Source: Poecilobothrus nobilitatus (Eukaryota; Arthropoda; Insecta; Diptera; Dolichopodidae). Taken from it: a stretch of 64,000 bases of DNA. The stretch is taken from NCBI GenBank assembly GCA_947095535.1, contig OX352772.1, positions 34,925,445 to 34,989,444 on the forward strand, written 5' to 3'. Below the pieces are notes generated by a model. The model saw nothing but the letters and a program-made list of their open reading frames with translations. It did no database searches and had not been told where the DNA came from. Of this stretch, positions 49,550-62,053 are shown piece by piece (the first letter of the stretch is position 1; every line of letters begins with the position of its first letter). Both the position numbers and the translations under genes were made by a program.

Positions 49550-49870
49550 CTAATTATAAATTGAGTTATCTCCATATAAAAAATCTCATATATGAAAACT
49601 CTTTGCACCATTTTAAACTTTGTTAAAAAATTTCAATAGAGAAACTAGCATTTATATTAAAATGGTATTGTAATATGATAAATATAAGATGATATTTTAG
49701 AATCATAAATTCATCATTTTTTGAGTTATCGTGCTGATGAATTAACGTGCTGGCAAATCCCACATATATCTAAATCAATTCAGAATTTAATCTTAACCGA
49801 GAATGTAATATATATACTTTCCCATATCTATTACGTTTCGTTTACAATAGTGTGTCAAATATTTTTCTTT
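49550..49870 (+). repeat. Dispersed repeat, copy 2 of a diverged pair
   Basis: It is homologous in order to 41,020-41,400: CATTTATATTAAAATGGTAT, CATCATTTTTTGAGTTATCG, TGATGAATTAACGTGCTGG, CTTAACCGAGAATGTAATAT and ATACTTTCCCATATCTATT. A Helitron begins 75 bp downstream and may be inserted in, or next to, this repeat. Confidence 0.45.
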
Positions 49871-49944
49871 AATTTTGACATCTAATTTAATTGTCATTTC
49901 TGAATCCTTATTAAGCATAAATGGATGGGATATAATCTACTTTA

Positions 49945-50298
49945 TCTATATATATATATATAAACGAATGTTTGTCTGTCTGTTTCTGATTTATAGACTC
50001 CTAAACTGCTCAGACCATAATCATGAAAATTTGTACATAAAGATTTTTGGGTACGGAGAGTGTTTCTAGGCTAATAATTTTACTCTAACGGGCCGTCAAG
50101 TTGGGTCTGTAGTACAAATATTTAAACTTTTCAGCTCTAAAATAAAAATGGTTTGACCGACTTTACTTCAACAATTTTGTATTAGTGTTGCTATTTGACA
50201 GTGGAGTTGGACCCTATTAACACTCTTCGAATTTGTTAACCCATATCGACACAACGATTGTGAGGCGCTGCAACGCGCACCGGGTATTAGCTAGCTAA
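49945..50298 (+). mobile_element. Non-autonomous Helitron, about 350 bp
   Basis: The 5' end is TCTATATATATATATATAAA at 49,945 after an A. It is followed by GAATGTTTGTCTGTCTG and CTCCTAAACTGCTCAGACC, a pattern very common at the 5' ends of insect Helitrons. The 3' end has the hairpin GCGC-TGCAAC-GCGC (50,265-50,278), then ACCGGGTATTAG and CTAG at 50,291-50,294. The next four bases are CTAA followed by T, so the true CTRR end may be 50,294 or 50,298; the second gives the expected insertion between A and T. No inverted repeats and no duplication, as expected. It carries no Rep/helicase, so it is mobilised in trans if at all. Confidence 0.75.
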
Positions 50299-51364
50299 TA
50301 ATATAAGATGACAATTTTACTTTAAACTTTATAACTCACAATTTAACATTATTTAGTAAAATAAAAATTTACATTGTGACAAAAATAATCTGAATGCATA
50401 CAAACAAATAATATTATATCCTATATTCTCAAAAAGTACTTTCAAAACTGTTCCTATTTTTATATCTGGTACAGTAAGCTTATATAGCAAACTGGCATTG
50501 TTGGAAAAAAATCATATATACCTACACTAAAAATCAAAACGAAAAGGACAAATCAATATATAAAAAGATAATTTAATGAACGGCAATACAAAATTTAAAT
50601 TATATTTAAAATATTCCGTTTTTTTTTTTAATATGATTGAATTCGAATTAGTATCCGGTAACTAAAATAATTTTCTGTTTAATTAGTTCACGGATGAATT
50701 GGCATTAATATATAAATGAACTACAAAAAAAAAAAAACTCTACTTTTTATTTTTATTCATGGATGGGTAAATAACAGATAAATTTCTTTTTGGAGTTTTT
50801 TTAAATTTTTTTTTTTACTTTTTTTTTAGTTTTTTTTTTTTTTTTTGTTTTTCAAATTATTAAGTCCCACTAAAATTTGTTATATAGGGGTGATATTAAA
50901 TTTTGAATATTAAATAATAATGATATAAATATAATTGTTTTTTTTTTAGCTGTATTTTTTTTTTTTTTTATTTTAAATAAAGAAATTTCTTAAAATTAAA
51001 TTTGTAATTTAGAAAAAATAATGGCAATAAATTTATATTTAAAAATTAAACTGAACTTAAATAAAAGAAAAACGAAATGCGTGATCGGATAAAATTAAAT
51101 TTCAATAAAAACAAGGAAATAATTAATAATCAAAAAAAAAAACCAAATAAAAAATATTTTAAAATATTTTTAAAAGTATCAAAAACAATATTTTAAAGGA
51201 AGGAAGTCAGCTCTTAAAAATTAGTTATAGATAAAAGAATTAACTAAAAAAAAAAAAATTAAAATGAACAAAACAAATAAATAATTAGTAAAAAATAAAA
51301 AATTCTAATTAAAATTCTAATAGCAGGAATGCATTCAAGAGTAGATATTTAAAATAAGTCGAAA
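50299..51364. other. AT-rich stretch with no gene
   Basis: Contains T tracts of up to about 16 near 50,829-50,845 and 50,957-50,970. Nothing recognised. Confidence 0.55.
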
Positions 51365-51552
51365 CTAGGGGCTTTAATTGGTTTAACCTAATAGGGTTAG
51401 CACGTATAAAATCTGCTGTAAACCCCGAGGGAGTGTTTGTTCGAATCCACGCAAGCCGTAAGAAGAATAATTTACCCTTACGACATTTAAAGCCACAACT
51501 GAAAAGGAAAAGCTGTGCAACATTTATGTGGCAGGTGATTAAACTAAATAAA
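51365..51552 (+). mobile_element. tRNA-derived SINE, copy 5 (decayed head)
   Basis: The head and A box are badly worn (GGTTTAACCTAATAGGGTTAG in parts: GGTTTAACC, TAATAGGGTTAG). The middle CCCCGAGGGAGTGT, B box TTGTTCGAATCC (51,437-51,448), CTTACGACATTTAAAGCCAC, CTGAAAAGGAAAAGCTGTG and CATTTATGTGGCAG match the family. The 82-codon minus frame is a by-product. Confidence 0.75.
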
Positions 51553-51953
51553 ACCACAATTAGACAGGGGATTAGTCAAAAAACCCCAAAACTTTGAATA
51601 CATTGATTAGGAACTAAATAATAATTTTAATTCGATTAAATTAAAATTCTGCATTCTATTTTTATTTTGCTTAAATTAAAAAAAAATTAATTCATGTAAA
51701 TTTTATTGAAACATTTATTGAAAACCACTGAATAAGAATCCTATTTTTTTTTTTAGTGCAAAAGTTTTTTTTATTTTAATATAATTAATTATTTTTTAAA
51801 TAAATTGATGGAATTTTTTGTATACATATGTATGTATATATAATTGAAGCATATCTCATTTAATTCAAGCATACTCGTATATGCTCTGTTTTCTACCTGT
51901 TAGACTGCTTCAATTTAGTGGAAATATGATAAATATTTAGGAATTTTGTTATT
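51553..51953. other. AT-rich spacer with no gene
   Basis: Nothing recognised. Confidence 0.5.
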
Positions 51954-52730
51954 AAAACAAGGTAGAATGTAAACCAATGGTTTTTAAAAGCGAACATTTC
52001 CAAAAGGTAATACAAACTGTTTAGAATTGTGACTTGCACAAAAATTTGAAAATTTCATGTAATCAGAAAAAACGTGAAAATAAGACATTTCTGAAAATTT
52101 GAGGGGCTGTAAGTAGGCTGTTACTGGAGCTTTAATTTTTATGTCTTGCCGTAAGAAAAATTTGTACAGGTGCTTAAGTTACAGGTGCCTAAAAATAGCA
52201 AATTTTCAATTTTTGAGCCCTAATAGCTCTTAAGCAGGGACCGGTATGAAAAAATTTTCTGAAGAAACTTATATTAATTCTTAAAGTTCTTTCTTGTCTC
52301 AAAATTTCAAACAATCTGAAAGCGTGCCAGAGTTATGAAGGTAGAAAAATCATGCAAAATTTAGTTTTCACATAACGGTAAATTTAAATACTAAATTTAA
52401 AAAATATTTATAATTTTGATATTTATTTATAAAGCTAAAAATTTCTGTCGAATGGCGTTTTCAGATTCAAAATATGTTAAGCGGAACTTGAAATATACGC
52501 GTTTAAAAATAGGATTTTTTCAAAGTTTGGGGGGCTGTAGTTCCCTGATGGATGGGGCTACATGAAAAAGTTGTTCCACAAAATAAATTTTTTTATGAGA
52601 CCTACCCATGGTTAAAAAATTTTTTCTCGGTGTAGAAGTTTTGTAAACAGACGGACAGACGGACGAACGGACAGAGTGAAGCTAATAAGCACATTTTTTC
52701 AAAATTTTTTTTGAAATGTGCTAAAAATGA
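51954..52730 (+). mobile_element. GACG-bearing dispersed repeat, copy B
   Basis: Starts AAAACAAGGTAGAATG and ends GAAATGTGCTAAAAATG. It has the family landmarks in order: ACATTTCCAAAA, CTTGCACAAAAATTTGAAAA, TACAGGTGCCTAAAAATAGC, CTTTCTTGTCTCAAAATTTC, TCACATAACGGTAAATTTAA, CTGATGGATGGGGCTACATG, GTTGTTCCACAAAATAAA and GTAAACAGACGGACAGACGG. The GACG run is interrupted (about 52,648-52,675). Compared with copy D it lacks the ACACGTAAAAATATATTATT segment (a deletion near 52,115). Confidence 0.75.
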
Positions 52731-53012
52731 TTAGAATTTTTTACAAAACTCTTATATCATCTATTTCACTCATGTTATTTATAAATATTATATATTTTAT
52801 ATAAAAATTAAAATTGAAATAAATCAAATTTTTTAAGTACTAAATCTTAATCCCTCTGTTCACACTTAGGTGCATTCTGTAGTTGTAAGTTCTTCATTCT
52901 CTTTCCCACTTCCTCGTTTCTCCTAAAAAAAGCTTTAAAACGAATTTATGCGAAAAAAAACGACGAAAAAGTAGTTGCAACTTTTTCAACCAAAGTTACT
53001 TTAGTAGCTACT
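52731..53012. other. Spacer with no gene
   Basis: The part around 52,850-53,010 is compositionally more mixed and has GTAGTTGCAACTTTTTC and TTTAGTAGCTACTAAAA short palindromes. No frame was recognised. Confidence 0.45.
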
Positions 53013-53188
53013 AAAATAGATAACAAAGATCAAAATACAAAACGATTTGAAATGTATACTAAAGTTGCTACAAATTTTTGTAAAAAAATAAAATACCCCC
53101 TTATACACATTATCTGCGTATAACAAATAATATTGAAGGCAAAACTTTGTAGAATCGTTTTGTATTTTGATCTTTGTTATCTATTTTT
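53013..53188. mobile_element. 35-bp near-perfect inverted repeat (MITE or foldback)
   Basis: The left arm at 53,013-53,047 reads AAAATAGATAACAAAGATC then AAAATACAAAACGATT. The right arm at 53,153-53,187 is its exact reverse complement. The spacer is about 105 bp. Outside the arms the similarity fades quickly. No target duplication is obvious. A perfect match over 35 bp suggests a recent origin. Confidence 0.65.
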
Positions 53189-54380
53189 ATTGGAGTTATT
53201 ATGAATTTGGATGTTTAAAACAAAAAAAAAAAAAGTAAAATAGTTCTTAACAATTTTAAGCAGATCTTTATACTTCAAAAACTTTATATGCAATGTAAAT
53301 AAATGCATTGAATATTTGTAGTTTATATCTACATTGTAGTAAAAATAGTAATACTGTAGTAATAACGCAAATATATGCAACTCTGAAATCAACCTTTGCG
53401 TCAATAAATCAAGCTCCTAATAAAACTAACTGCAACATCAACTATAGAAAGTACAGAATTAAAGTTGATAACATAATTTGGTTATATTTTCGCTACAACT
53501 CACTTTTGATTTGGATTCTAATGAAGTCATTAAGAAAGTCAAATAGCGGTTCAAAGTTCCATTTTATACATTGTATTTCTTATAACATCTCTTCAAATAT
53601 GGAGCTACAAGGACTTGCTTGAGACTATAATATCTCTTGAAATACTTTTTAGGCTTATCTGACAGGTTTCAAGGTTTACTTTCATAAAATACAAAGCATA
53701 AAATTAAAGGGCTACTTAACATCTTTATTGACGTAATCGGGAACTTGGATAAAACATGTTTCTTCATGCCCAACCATATTTTGTAGAAAATTTAAAGAAA
53801 ATCGAAAACGAGAGCTAAACTAAAGTATAGTGCATAATTTTTCCAACAATTCTATAATTTACACAACAGTTCATGATTGATCTAAATTCCAAATACAAGA
53901 CATTGATTTAAATTTCAATCGAAATCAAAAACTGGAATAATCACCTAACAACTTAGTAATATTTAATAGACTTTAATCTAATTTAAATCCTAAATCTAAA
54001 AATTTCTCTTTAATAATTAACCCAGAATTAGACTTTAATCAATTTCAATATTTCTATTTAGTTAAGTTAATAATTTTTTAATAGTTTTAGCCATCAATAG
54101 TTTAAATTGTGGGAGGTATCTCTAGATTAAATTTTTTTTTTCCTAAAAATGAAATTTTCAATTGGTTTTTTTTTGTTTTGGTTTTTTTTTGCTTATGTAA
54201 TAAAACATAAAAATACTTAATAGAAGTTGGGAAAAAATATCCAAAGAAAAAACGAATTATTTTTATTATTACAAACTAAGAGTTCGAGGCTATACATACA
54301 ATGTTTTCGTTTTACAGTCTAAAAAAAAACTATATTTGGCTTGTGTCAAATGAATTTCATTTCATTTAAACAACTTAAAA
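53189..54380. other. No recognised gene
   Basis: A 104-codon frame lies at 53,308-53,622 on the plus strand. Its translation is rich in Asn, Ser and Ile, with no domain, signal or homologue that I recognise; in 64 kb of AT-rich DNA one such frame is expected by chance. Confidence 0.45.
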
Positions 54381-55156
54381 AAAACAAGGCAGAATGTAAA
54401 CCAAAGGTTATTAAAAGCGCATATTTCCAAAAGATAATACAAACTGTTTAGAATTGTGACTTGCACCAAAATTTCATATAAGAAAAATTGTGAAAATAAA
54501 ACTTTTTTGCAATTTTGAGGAGCTGTAAATCCGGAACCCTATATAACTAAGACACGTAAACCGTTTGTACAGGTACCTAAATTACAGGTGTCTAAAAATA
54601 GCATATTTTCAATTTTTGAATCCTAATAGATCTTAAACAGGGGGTGGTACAAAAATTTTCTGAGGAAACTAATTCTAAAAGTTCTTTCTTGTTCCAAAAT
54701 TTCAAGTTCCTATCTCAAAGCGTGCCGGAGCTATGAAAAAAGAAATATCATGCAAAATTTGGTTTTCACATAACGGTAAATTTAAACACTAGATTTTAAA
54801 AAACTATATAATTTTGATATTGATTTGCAATAGTAAAAAAAATACCTGTCGAATGACGTTTTCAGATTGAAAAAATGTTAAGCGGAACATCAAATATACG
54901 CATTTAAAAATAGGGCTTTTTTAAAATTTGAGGGGCTATAGTTCCCTGATGGATGGAGCTACATGAAAAAGTTGTTCCACAAAATTAATTTTTTTATGAG
55001 ACCTACCCATGGTTAAATTTTTTTTTCTCTATCTTTAACAGTGTAGAAGTTTTGTAAACATACGGACGGACAGACGAACAGCCGGATGGACTAACAGAGT
55101 GAAGAAACTAATAGGCACATTTTTTAAAATTTTTTTTTGGGAATGTGCTAAAAATG
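54381..55156 (+). mobile_element. GACG-bearing dispersed repeat, copy C
   Basis: Starts AAAACAAGGCAGAATG and ends GAATGTGCTAAAAATGG, with the same internal order as copy B. The GACG run (about 55,068-55,097) is the most interrupted of the three forward copies (ACGGACGGACAGACGAACAG then CCGGATGGACTAACAG). It is similar in length to copy B but has separate small deletions. Confidence 0.75.
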
Positions 55157-57419
55157 GTAATGTTGGTAGATGGTGATCTTTGAAAATTCAAAGAACGAAA
55201 CACAACTAATAAGTTATTTGTTAACTTTAGTAGACTTCAACCAACAAAACCATAGTTTATTTTATACCAAATAATAGAACAAAAATTGGTCAGAGGTTGT
55301 TAAAGTATGAAAAAATTGAAAAAATAAAAAACAGATTAAGAAGTTAAAGATAAAGAAGGGAGTTACTATTTTTTTACATCCTGCGATACGCATAATATAG
55401 ATCGAAAATTTTTCAAATTTTTTAAATCTACAGTGTGCGGGTTTGTTGAAAAAATTGAAAAAATTCTTTATATTTTTCGAATTTGGATTTATTTTCAAAC
55501 ACCCTAAATTAAAAATGTATTTAGATTTATATGTGCTTGTGACAAATTGTCTTATTTATTACTAAATGATCATTAAAAAAAAAGAATAAAAATAAAAAAC
55601 AAAACGAGAATGTAATTTCCGGAAGCAAATTCAATGGTTCAGTAAGCTTTGATGTTACTTATGTATATTTAATTTTATTATTGTTTTTTTTTTTAACTGC
55701 GTTTAACTGTTTTTTCTTCTATGAATTGTGTGACAGAACCTTATTTGAAAATTTCCCTATATATGTATATGTATATATATTATACAATTAGGTATATCTA
55801 TAACTATAATGTGAAATACTTATGCATGTGTACAAATTTATAGTGTTCACTATTAATATATATATATAGATATATATGTATATATATATATGTAAATTTA
55901 TATATAACACATACATATGTTCATTATATTTTTTACATGGGTAGGTATGTATAATTTTATTTCATTTTGTTTAATCTTTACACGGAGTCAATATTCGTTC
56001 TCATAAACTTCCATTATTCATTACAAAATTTTCTTTGTTTTTTTTTTTTCTTTAGATCTATTGTTTTTTTTTTTTTTGTTTTTTAGTTTTATTAAAAAAA
56101 TTGAATTGAAAAATTTTCATTCTACAAAATAAAAAGCAAAAAAACAAAAATTAAATATCGCGGCTAGTTGAAAATTTTCTAAATAGTTTTTATTTTAGTT
56201 TCATTCTAAACGCGATGATTTCATGATCATTTTAATTACAAAAAAAAAAACAAAGCAAATGTATTAGAATTAAATAAAGTTATTTTCGGAAATTGTTGCG
56301 TTTTATATATACATATATATTTTTTTTTTAAATAAATTTTAGAAACTACTTTTAATACTAAAAATTTCAAGACTCGTTTGGCATTTTCTATTATTACGGT
56401 TAATTACAAATAACTTTTAAAACTTCATAAATTTGAAACATATTATGTAGACTGACTGAAAGTGACAATGACAGCAGACATTAACGATAGACCTTGAATT
56501 TAGTTATAAATTTATTCTTTTTATAAGATTCAATCAATTTTCGTTATAATTTATGTACTGCTCAAAATTTTTCATTTTTAGTGAATTTTGATTCCTAGAT
56601 AAGTTCAAAACTTTACTTCTCATTTAAATGAAATTCTCTTATAGTTGAATTAGGGTGCTATAAGTCATTTCGATAAAATCAAATCGATAAAATAAATATT
56701 ATAAATTGTATACTTAAAAAAGCATTTATAATATAACAAAATTTTAGCACAAACTTTCAAAATTTTTTTTCGAAGACTAATCTTAGGTGGCAATTTAAAA
56801 AATTTAAATAATCATATAATTGCATTTAAATGGTTTTAATCATCAAAGAACAGTAATTTATCGAAAATTTTTGAAATTTAATATAGGAGATAAACTTTTA
56901 CAAGATCCCTTAAAGTAATTTCACTCACTTTTTTTTTTCACTTACTATTTTCAAACTGAAAATATAAATCTAGAAATAACACTAACGGGAAAAACAAAAT
57001 TTAAGGGATATATTATAATATTCCCTAAAAATTTTAAATTTTAAAAGATTTACTATATGCTATCTATGCAAAAATACTCAAAAAAAATATTGAGTGAAAA
57101 AATTAATCTAATGTTACAATAATGTACTCAAAATCAACTTACAATATTTATTCGACTAGAATTAGTATAGTAGTTTTTATTTTTTTATTAAATTAACGCT
57201 ATAATATTTAATTTTTTTAATAAAAAATAAAAATCGAAAATTTCTTTAAGATTAGACAGCTTACGCTTTGATCGTTAAAACAAAATTTTGTTTTAAGTTA
57301 ATATTATATTGAATTCATTGTATTTGAAATAAAGAAAGAAAAAAATAAGATAACTTTTAAATAATATACAGTCAACAGTATAAATTTTGATAATTAGATT
57401 GTTGCAAATTAATTTATTT
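55157..57419. other. AT-rich stretch with no gene
   Basis: Contains a TA-rich simple-repeat patch at about 55,845-55,910. The 78-codon minus frame at 55,262-55,498 is Phe/Lys-rich and not accepted. Confidence 0.5.
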
Positions 57420-58210
57420 AAATTTATTCAAAATTTAAAAAAAAAAAAAAAATAATTTAATATAAATTAAACGAGACATTAATTTAATATTCTATTAAAT
57501 TAAAATAAAATATTTACATTTAAAATAATTAACCGATAATTTATTTATTATTGGGTTAAATAATTTTCTTTTTAATATTATATTTTTTTTTTTTTTAATT
57601 TTTTTCATTTTTAATTTTAAAACAATTAATTAAATAAAAAAAATTTAATATATGTACATGAAAAAATATATGATTATATATATAAATATTAAATAAATTA
57701 ATAAAATAATAATAATAATAAAAAATAAAAAAAAAAATAACAATAAAAAAATTTTATATGAATATTTAAATAATTAATTGAATTAATTAAAATATAAAAT
57801 TAAATTACACAGAATATACTTTAAATATAATAATATGTATAATATCTGAAAAGGGTATTTTCACCTTCAACGTTTTGCTATTATACTTGTTATATTTATA
57901 TACTGTATATAGCAAAATTATATAAATAATAACTACATATATAATATATTAAATTGATTATACATATATATACATACAAAAAAAAGCAAAAACAACAAAA
58001 ATAAAAAATTAAATTAATAACAAAAAAAAAAACAATTATAATAATATAATGCTATTTAATAAATGTGATATTTAGGGTGTTAATTAAACATAATATTAAA
58101 CAATCGATGAAAAAAAAAAAGAAAAAAACAGTGATACCAACTTAAATTGCAATTAACAAAAAAACAAAAAAAAAAAAATTAAAGCAAAAAAAAAAGCAAA
58201 TTTAAATTAT
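57420..58210. other. Extremely AT-rich island
   Basis: For most of 57,420-58,210 G and C are rare, with many A/T tracts, ATTTAAAT-like strings and a short (AATAAT) run near 57,706. No frame, RNA or transposon end is visible. It stands out even in this AT-rich window. Confidence 0.6.
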
Positions 58211-58330
58211 TTTTACATCAGGTGTGGTGAAATTTAATTTTTTAGGTAAATATTAATATTTTATTATACTTATAAGTAATATACAAAATATACAGAGTGG
58301 AGTATATGTTAAAATATTCTATGGTATTTT

Positions 58331-58516
58331 TGTTTTTTTTTTTTTAGTTTATTCCTCAGCCACATAAATGTCACAAGGAAATTACACAGCCTTTCCTTTT
58401 CAGGCGTGACTGTGAATATCGTAAGGGGGAATTATTCTTACAACTTGTATGGGATTCGAACCCTCGGTGTTTGCAGCGTATTTTATACGCTCTTATCCAC
58501 TAGATCACCGAGACAC
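58331..58516 (-). mobile_element. tRNA-derived SINE, copy 6 (reverse)
   Basis: On the minus strand the A box is TGATCTAGTGGATAAGAGC (58,489-58,507), followed by CGTATAAAATACGCTGCAAA and the B box GGGTTCGAATCCC (58,451-58,463). The body has CTTACGATATTCACAGTCAC, GCCTGAAAAGGAAAGGCTG and TGTGACATTTATGTGGC. It ends AATAAACTAAAAAAAAAAAA. About 15 bp just before the B box (GAGGGAGTGTG region) are missing. Confidence 0.85.
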
Positions 58517-59484
58517 CCTTCAATGGTGTTGATATGATATTTATGATATACCATATCAATCACTTTTAATTTTGCATTCAAAGTATATTGAAATCGTTCA
58601 AGTTTTCTCTTCGTACAGCTATTTTCTCAACCATTTAGTGATACTCAAAATATTTAAGAGAAAAATATTAATTTTTTAGATGGTCTGATCATTCGATTAG
58701 ATGTAAGTACATATGGACATAAGACAAAAGTTTATAAAAAATAAATTTCCAGAATCAGAAATGGGAATTATTAAGCTATCAGCGATTACTAATTGAATAA
58801 ATAATACCTTTTTTTTATGAAACAGTATTCATTCCTATTCAATTGTTCCACCCTGTATGCACATAAATTAATGTGTACATATACATAAATAGATATTTAA
58901 AAGTATATTGAAATACATTTTAATTTTTTTTTTTTTTTGGGATTTTAACTGTCATCATCATTAAAAATAGTGATGTGATGTAAAAAAAAAAAAAATTTCT
59001 GAATTTGTATGGTTTTTTTTTTTGATTTTATATTTTTTTTTTTGAATTTATCACTATTAATTTAATATAATTATTATAACTTATTATTATTTATAACAAA
59101 ATAATTAAATTTTTAATTTATTTAGTACCAGCCATTAGTAGTAATTTATAAAAAACAAAAAAAGAAAGGAAATGAATTGCATTAGTGACGTAATTACAAA
59201 AAAAAAAATTTAAAGTATGGGCAAAAAAAATTAAATAGATAGAACAAATTTAAATAATACATTATGATTGAAAAAGAATAAAATAAAAAGATTATAAGGA
59301 AGAGATTTAATAAATATACGCTTTGTTAATGTCCTTCAAATAAATTCTACAGTAAACTATGTAAAACGAGGTAGCATCAAATTCTAAGCTTTATACATTT
59401 TTAATTACATAAATATACATAGAATTGTTTTTTATCGCTGTAAAAAATCAGCTTGATAGTGTTTTTTGATTCATCTAAATGTAG
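58517..59484. other. AT-rich stretch with no gene
   Basis: Nothing recognised; long T and A tracts near 58,925, 58,981 and 59,010. Confidence 0.5.
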
Positions 59485-59573
59485 CTTAAGGGCGTATGAA
59501 ATACATTGTAAACACCGAGAGAGTGTGTGATCCCACACACGTCATAAACATTAATAAACAAAAAAAAAAAATT
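59485..59573 (+). mobile_element. Internally deleted SINE fragment, copy 7
   Basis: CTTAAGGGCGTATGAAATAC, ATTGTAAACACCGAGAGAGT, a damaged B box (GTGTGTGATCCCACACAC) and CGTCATAAACATTAATAAAC before an A tail match the main family. The head with the A box and nearly the whole body are gone. Confidence 0.65.
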
Positions 59574-59681
59574 TTGTAATAATTGAGTTTGTAAAATATA
59601 GATAGAACACTTTCACCTTGCATTGGCATGGGAGATTTGTGATATAAATATTTTTATACGCTGACTAGCTAAGAAAAATTG

Positions 59682-59815
59682 AGCCATATGTAAACCATCT
59701 AGTTAAGATCTGATACCAATGTTCAAGAGTACATATTTTTTTTTTAAATTAAGAAAACATTTACGAATTGCGAAATTTTCAATATTGTTTAATTGGTTTA
59801 CATATGGCTACTTTT
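59682..59815. mobile_element. Small inverted-repeat element, about 134 bp
   Basis: GCCATATGTAAACCA at 59,682 and its exact complement TGGTTTACATATGGC ending near 59,815 form 15-bp terminal inverted repeats around AT-rich sequence. No clear target duplication. Confidence 0.4.
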
Positions 59816-60344
59816 TATGAAATCTAAGTGAGAGACCACAAATAACAGTTATACTTATTTGTATAACTCTAAATATTACTCTTTATTTTAAAAAAATCGG
59901 TTTAGATTTATAGAGAATTAAATTGTTAACTTAAAAAAAAAAAAATTACATTATTTTCAGATCGTTATATAGATTCCATATTATTTAAATTAGATCATAT
60001 TATAATAAAATTTTCTAAATGGATGAACTTTAAAATTTTTTTATTATTATATCATTATAGAAATTTACGAAATTCATTTATTTTATAAAGATAATATAAA
60101 TATAATTATTATTTTCCTTTTTTTTTTGTAATTACTGTCTTGTTTTTTTAATTATATTGTAAACTTTAAATTCTAATTAAACGGAAGTAGTTGGCAATCA
60201 TAACGTGTATAATATTGCTGAATTCAAGAAGAACATCAAAATCTTTGTTCTAAACATTCCCAACATCCAGTTATTTCCCATATTTATCAATTTCCATATT
60301 TGGTGAATAATAAACTTATATTATGTGATCAATCTACTTAGCAA

Positions 60345-60637
60345 TACCACAGACGAAATAAACTCTACAGACGAACAGTTTCATATGAATATTTTAAGTC
60401 TTTTTTAGGAGCCAGCATGAAAAGTTTTTTTTTGGAGCCAGACGAAGTATTTTAGATTATTTAAATAACAAAAATAAAAATTTATAGAATATTCTTTTGT
60501 ATTTTCTATTTTTGTAATTTAAATATTCTAAAATATTTAGTCTAGATCCATAAATTGCTTAGTCTGGCTCCAAAAAAAAAAAAATTCAAAATTTTATATG
60601 AAACTCATCGTTTTTATAGTTTATTTAGTCTGTGGTA
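60345..60637. mobile_element. TA-flanked MITE with ~130-bp inverted repeats
   Basis: The element at 60,347-60,635 (289 bp) is flanked by TA on both sides (60,345-60,346 and 60,636-60,637). Ends are CCACAGACGAAATAAACT and the inverted CCACAGACTAAATAAACT (17 of 18). The arms continue with GTTTCATAT and GGAGCCAGAC-AAG and meet in an AT-rich centre, so the whole element can fold into one long hairpin. TA duplication is typical of Tc1/mariner-type MITEs; the family is inference. No transposase. Confidence 0.75.
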
Positions 60638-62053
60638 ATACTTACTATGTGCCATATTTTTAATCTAATTGAAAAATATTGAAAAAACTTTATAAACCAT
60701 ACCAATGATTTAAAGTATATCCCACACTTTGTATTTAAAAAAAAAATTACATAAATGGTGTACACCATATAATATGTAGGTATTTATTTCTAAAAAAAAT
60801 ATTTAAAAGCCAATTAAAAACTTTTGATTTCTATTTGAAATTCCACTGAATAAGCATCGTTCAACTTAAACTTTTTTTTTTCATATATCATCTACTAAAT
60901 ATTTCTGTAATTTCCAATCCACTGTCTATTATCGTTAAATCATCACTATGACTCATCTTTCAATACACTGTCAAATTCATTGAAATCTAAATAGTATATA
61001 TGTACATACATACTATTTATGCATAAATGTAAGTACATATGTATAAAAAAAAAAAAAGTTTTAAAAAGTTTCTGATAAGTTGAATGAAAATTTTTGCTAG
61101 TTACTGACAAAAATATCAAAATAATGACATTGTATCATGTTTTTTTCAACAGTTACAACTTTTTTTTTTGTTTGTTTTTTTTTTTAATACATACATATAT
61201 ATATTATCTCATTTTGAAAACAATATTCATTTTATTTTCTATCTAAAATACTGTTGTGACATTTCAATGATACTGTTATTTTGTCAGATATCTTTATACA
61301 ATAGTACAACAATAGAAATAACATACGATGCACAATGCTGAATGCATCATGTAATATAGGTACAAAAAAAAAACACAGCCTATATAAATTTTTGTAAGAG
61401 TTTCATACTATAACATTTTACATTTTTAGTATTTTTTTTCGGAAAAGCTCAAATCATTTGACAGAATTCATTCTTTGTAAATGAAAATAACAATAACAAA
61501 ATATTGAATCCTGTTAAATTTCTCATTGTCATATCTTTTTTAACATACGTACAGAAATGATTCCTTCATTTTATTTTTTTTTTGTTTTAAAACCTATAAA
61601 AAATCTTTTTAAAACATTTTAAGTTTATGCTACTTTCCATTGCAACAAAATGTGAATATGGAATCATCATTCCAATAATTTTAAAGTCTGAGTAGAAAAT
61701 AAGAAAAAAACAACAATTCTGAAAAGAATAGGACTACAATTATTTAAAAAAAAAAAAAAAAAAACAAGAATTAAGAACTAAAAATAGTTATTTTTGTTTT
61801 AAAATAATAACATGTGACAGGTGGCGGAAGTCAGATATGTTCAGAAACATTTAAAACATATAAAATATAACCGTTATATTTTAGAACAATACCATCCATA
61901 TATAAATTTATTGAATTTTTTTTTACCTGGAACAAAATAATAAAAGAATCTTTGCTTTTTTTTTTTGTTTTTTTTTTGTGTAAAGATATAAAGAAAACTT
62001 TTAATGTGAAAAAAAAGAAAAAAGATTCCATTGGTTGTTGATATAAAAATAAG
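60638..62053. other. AT-rich stretch with no gene
   Basis: Overlapping 76-codon minus frames at 61,831-62,104 are Lys/Phe-rich and run into the next repeat. Nothing else is recognised. Confidence 0.5.

Noticed and set aside
53308..53622. 104-codon plus-strand frame
   Set aside because: It starts at an ordinary ATG but has no recognisable domain, signal peptide or repeat partner, and its composition matches translated AT-rich noise.
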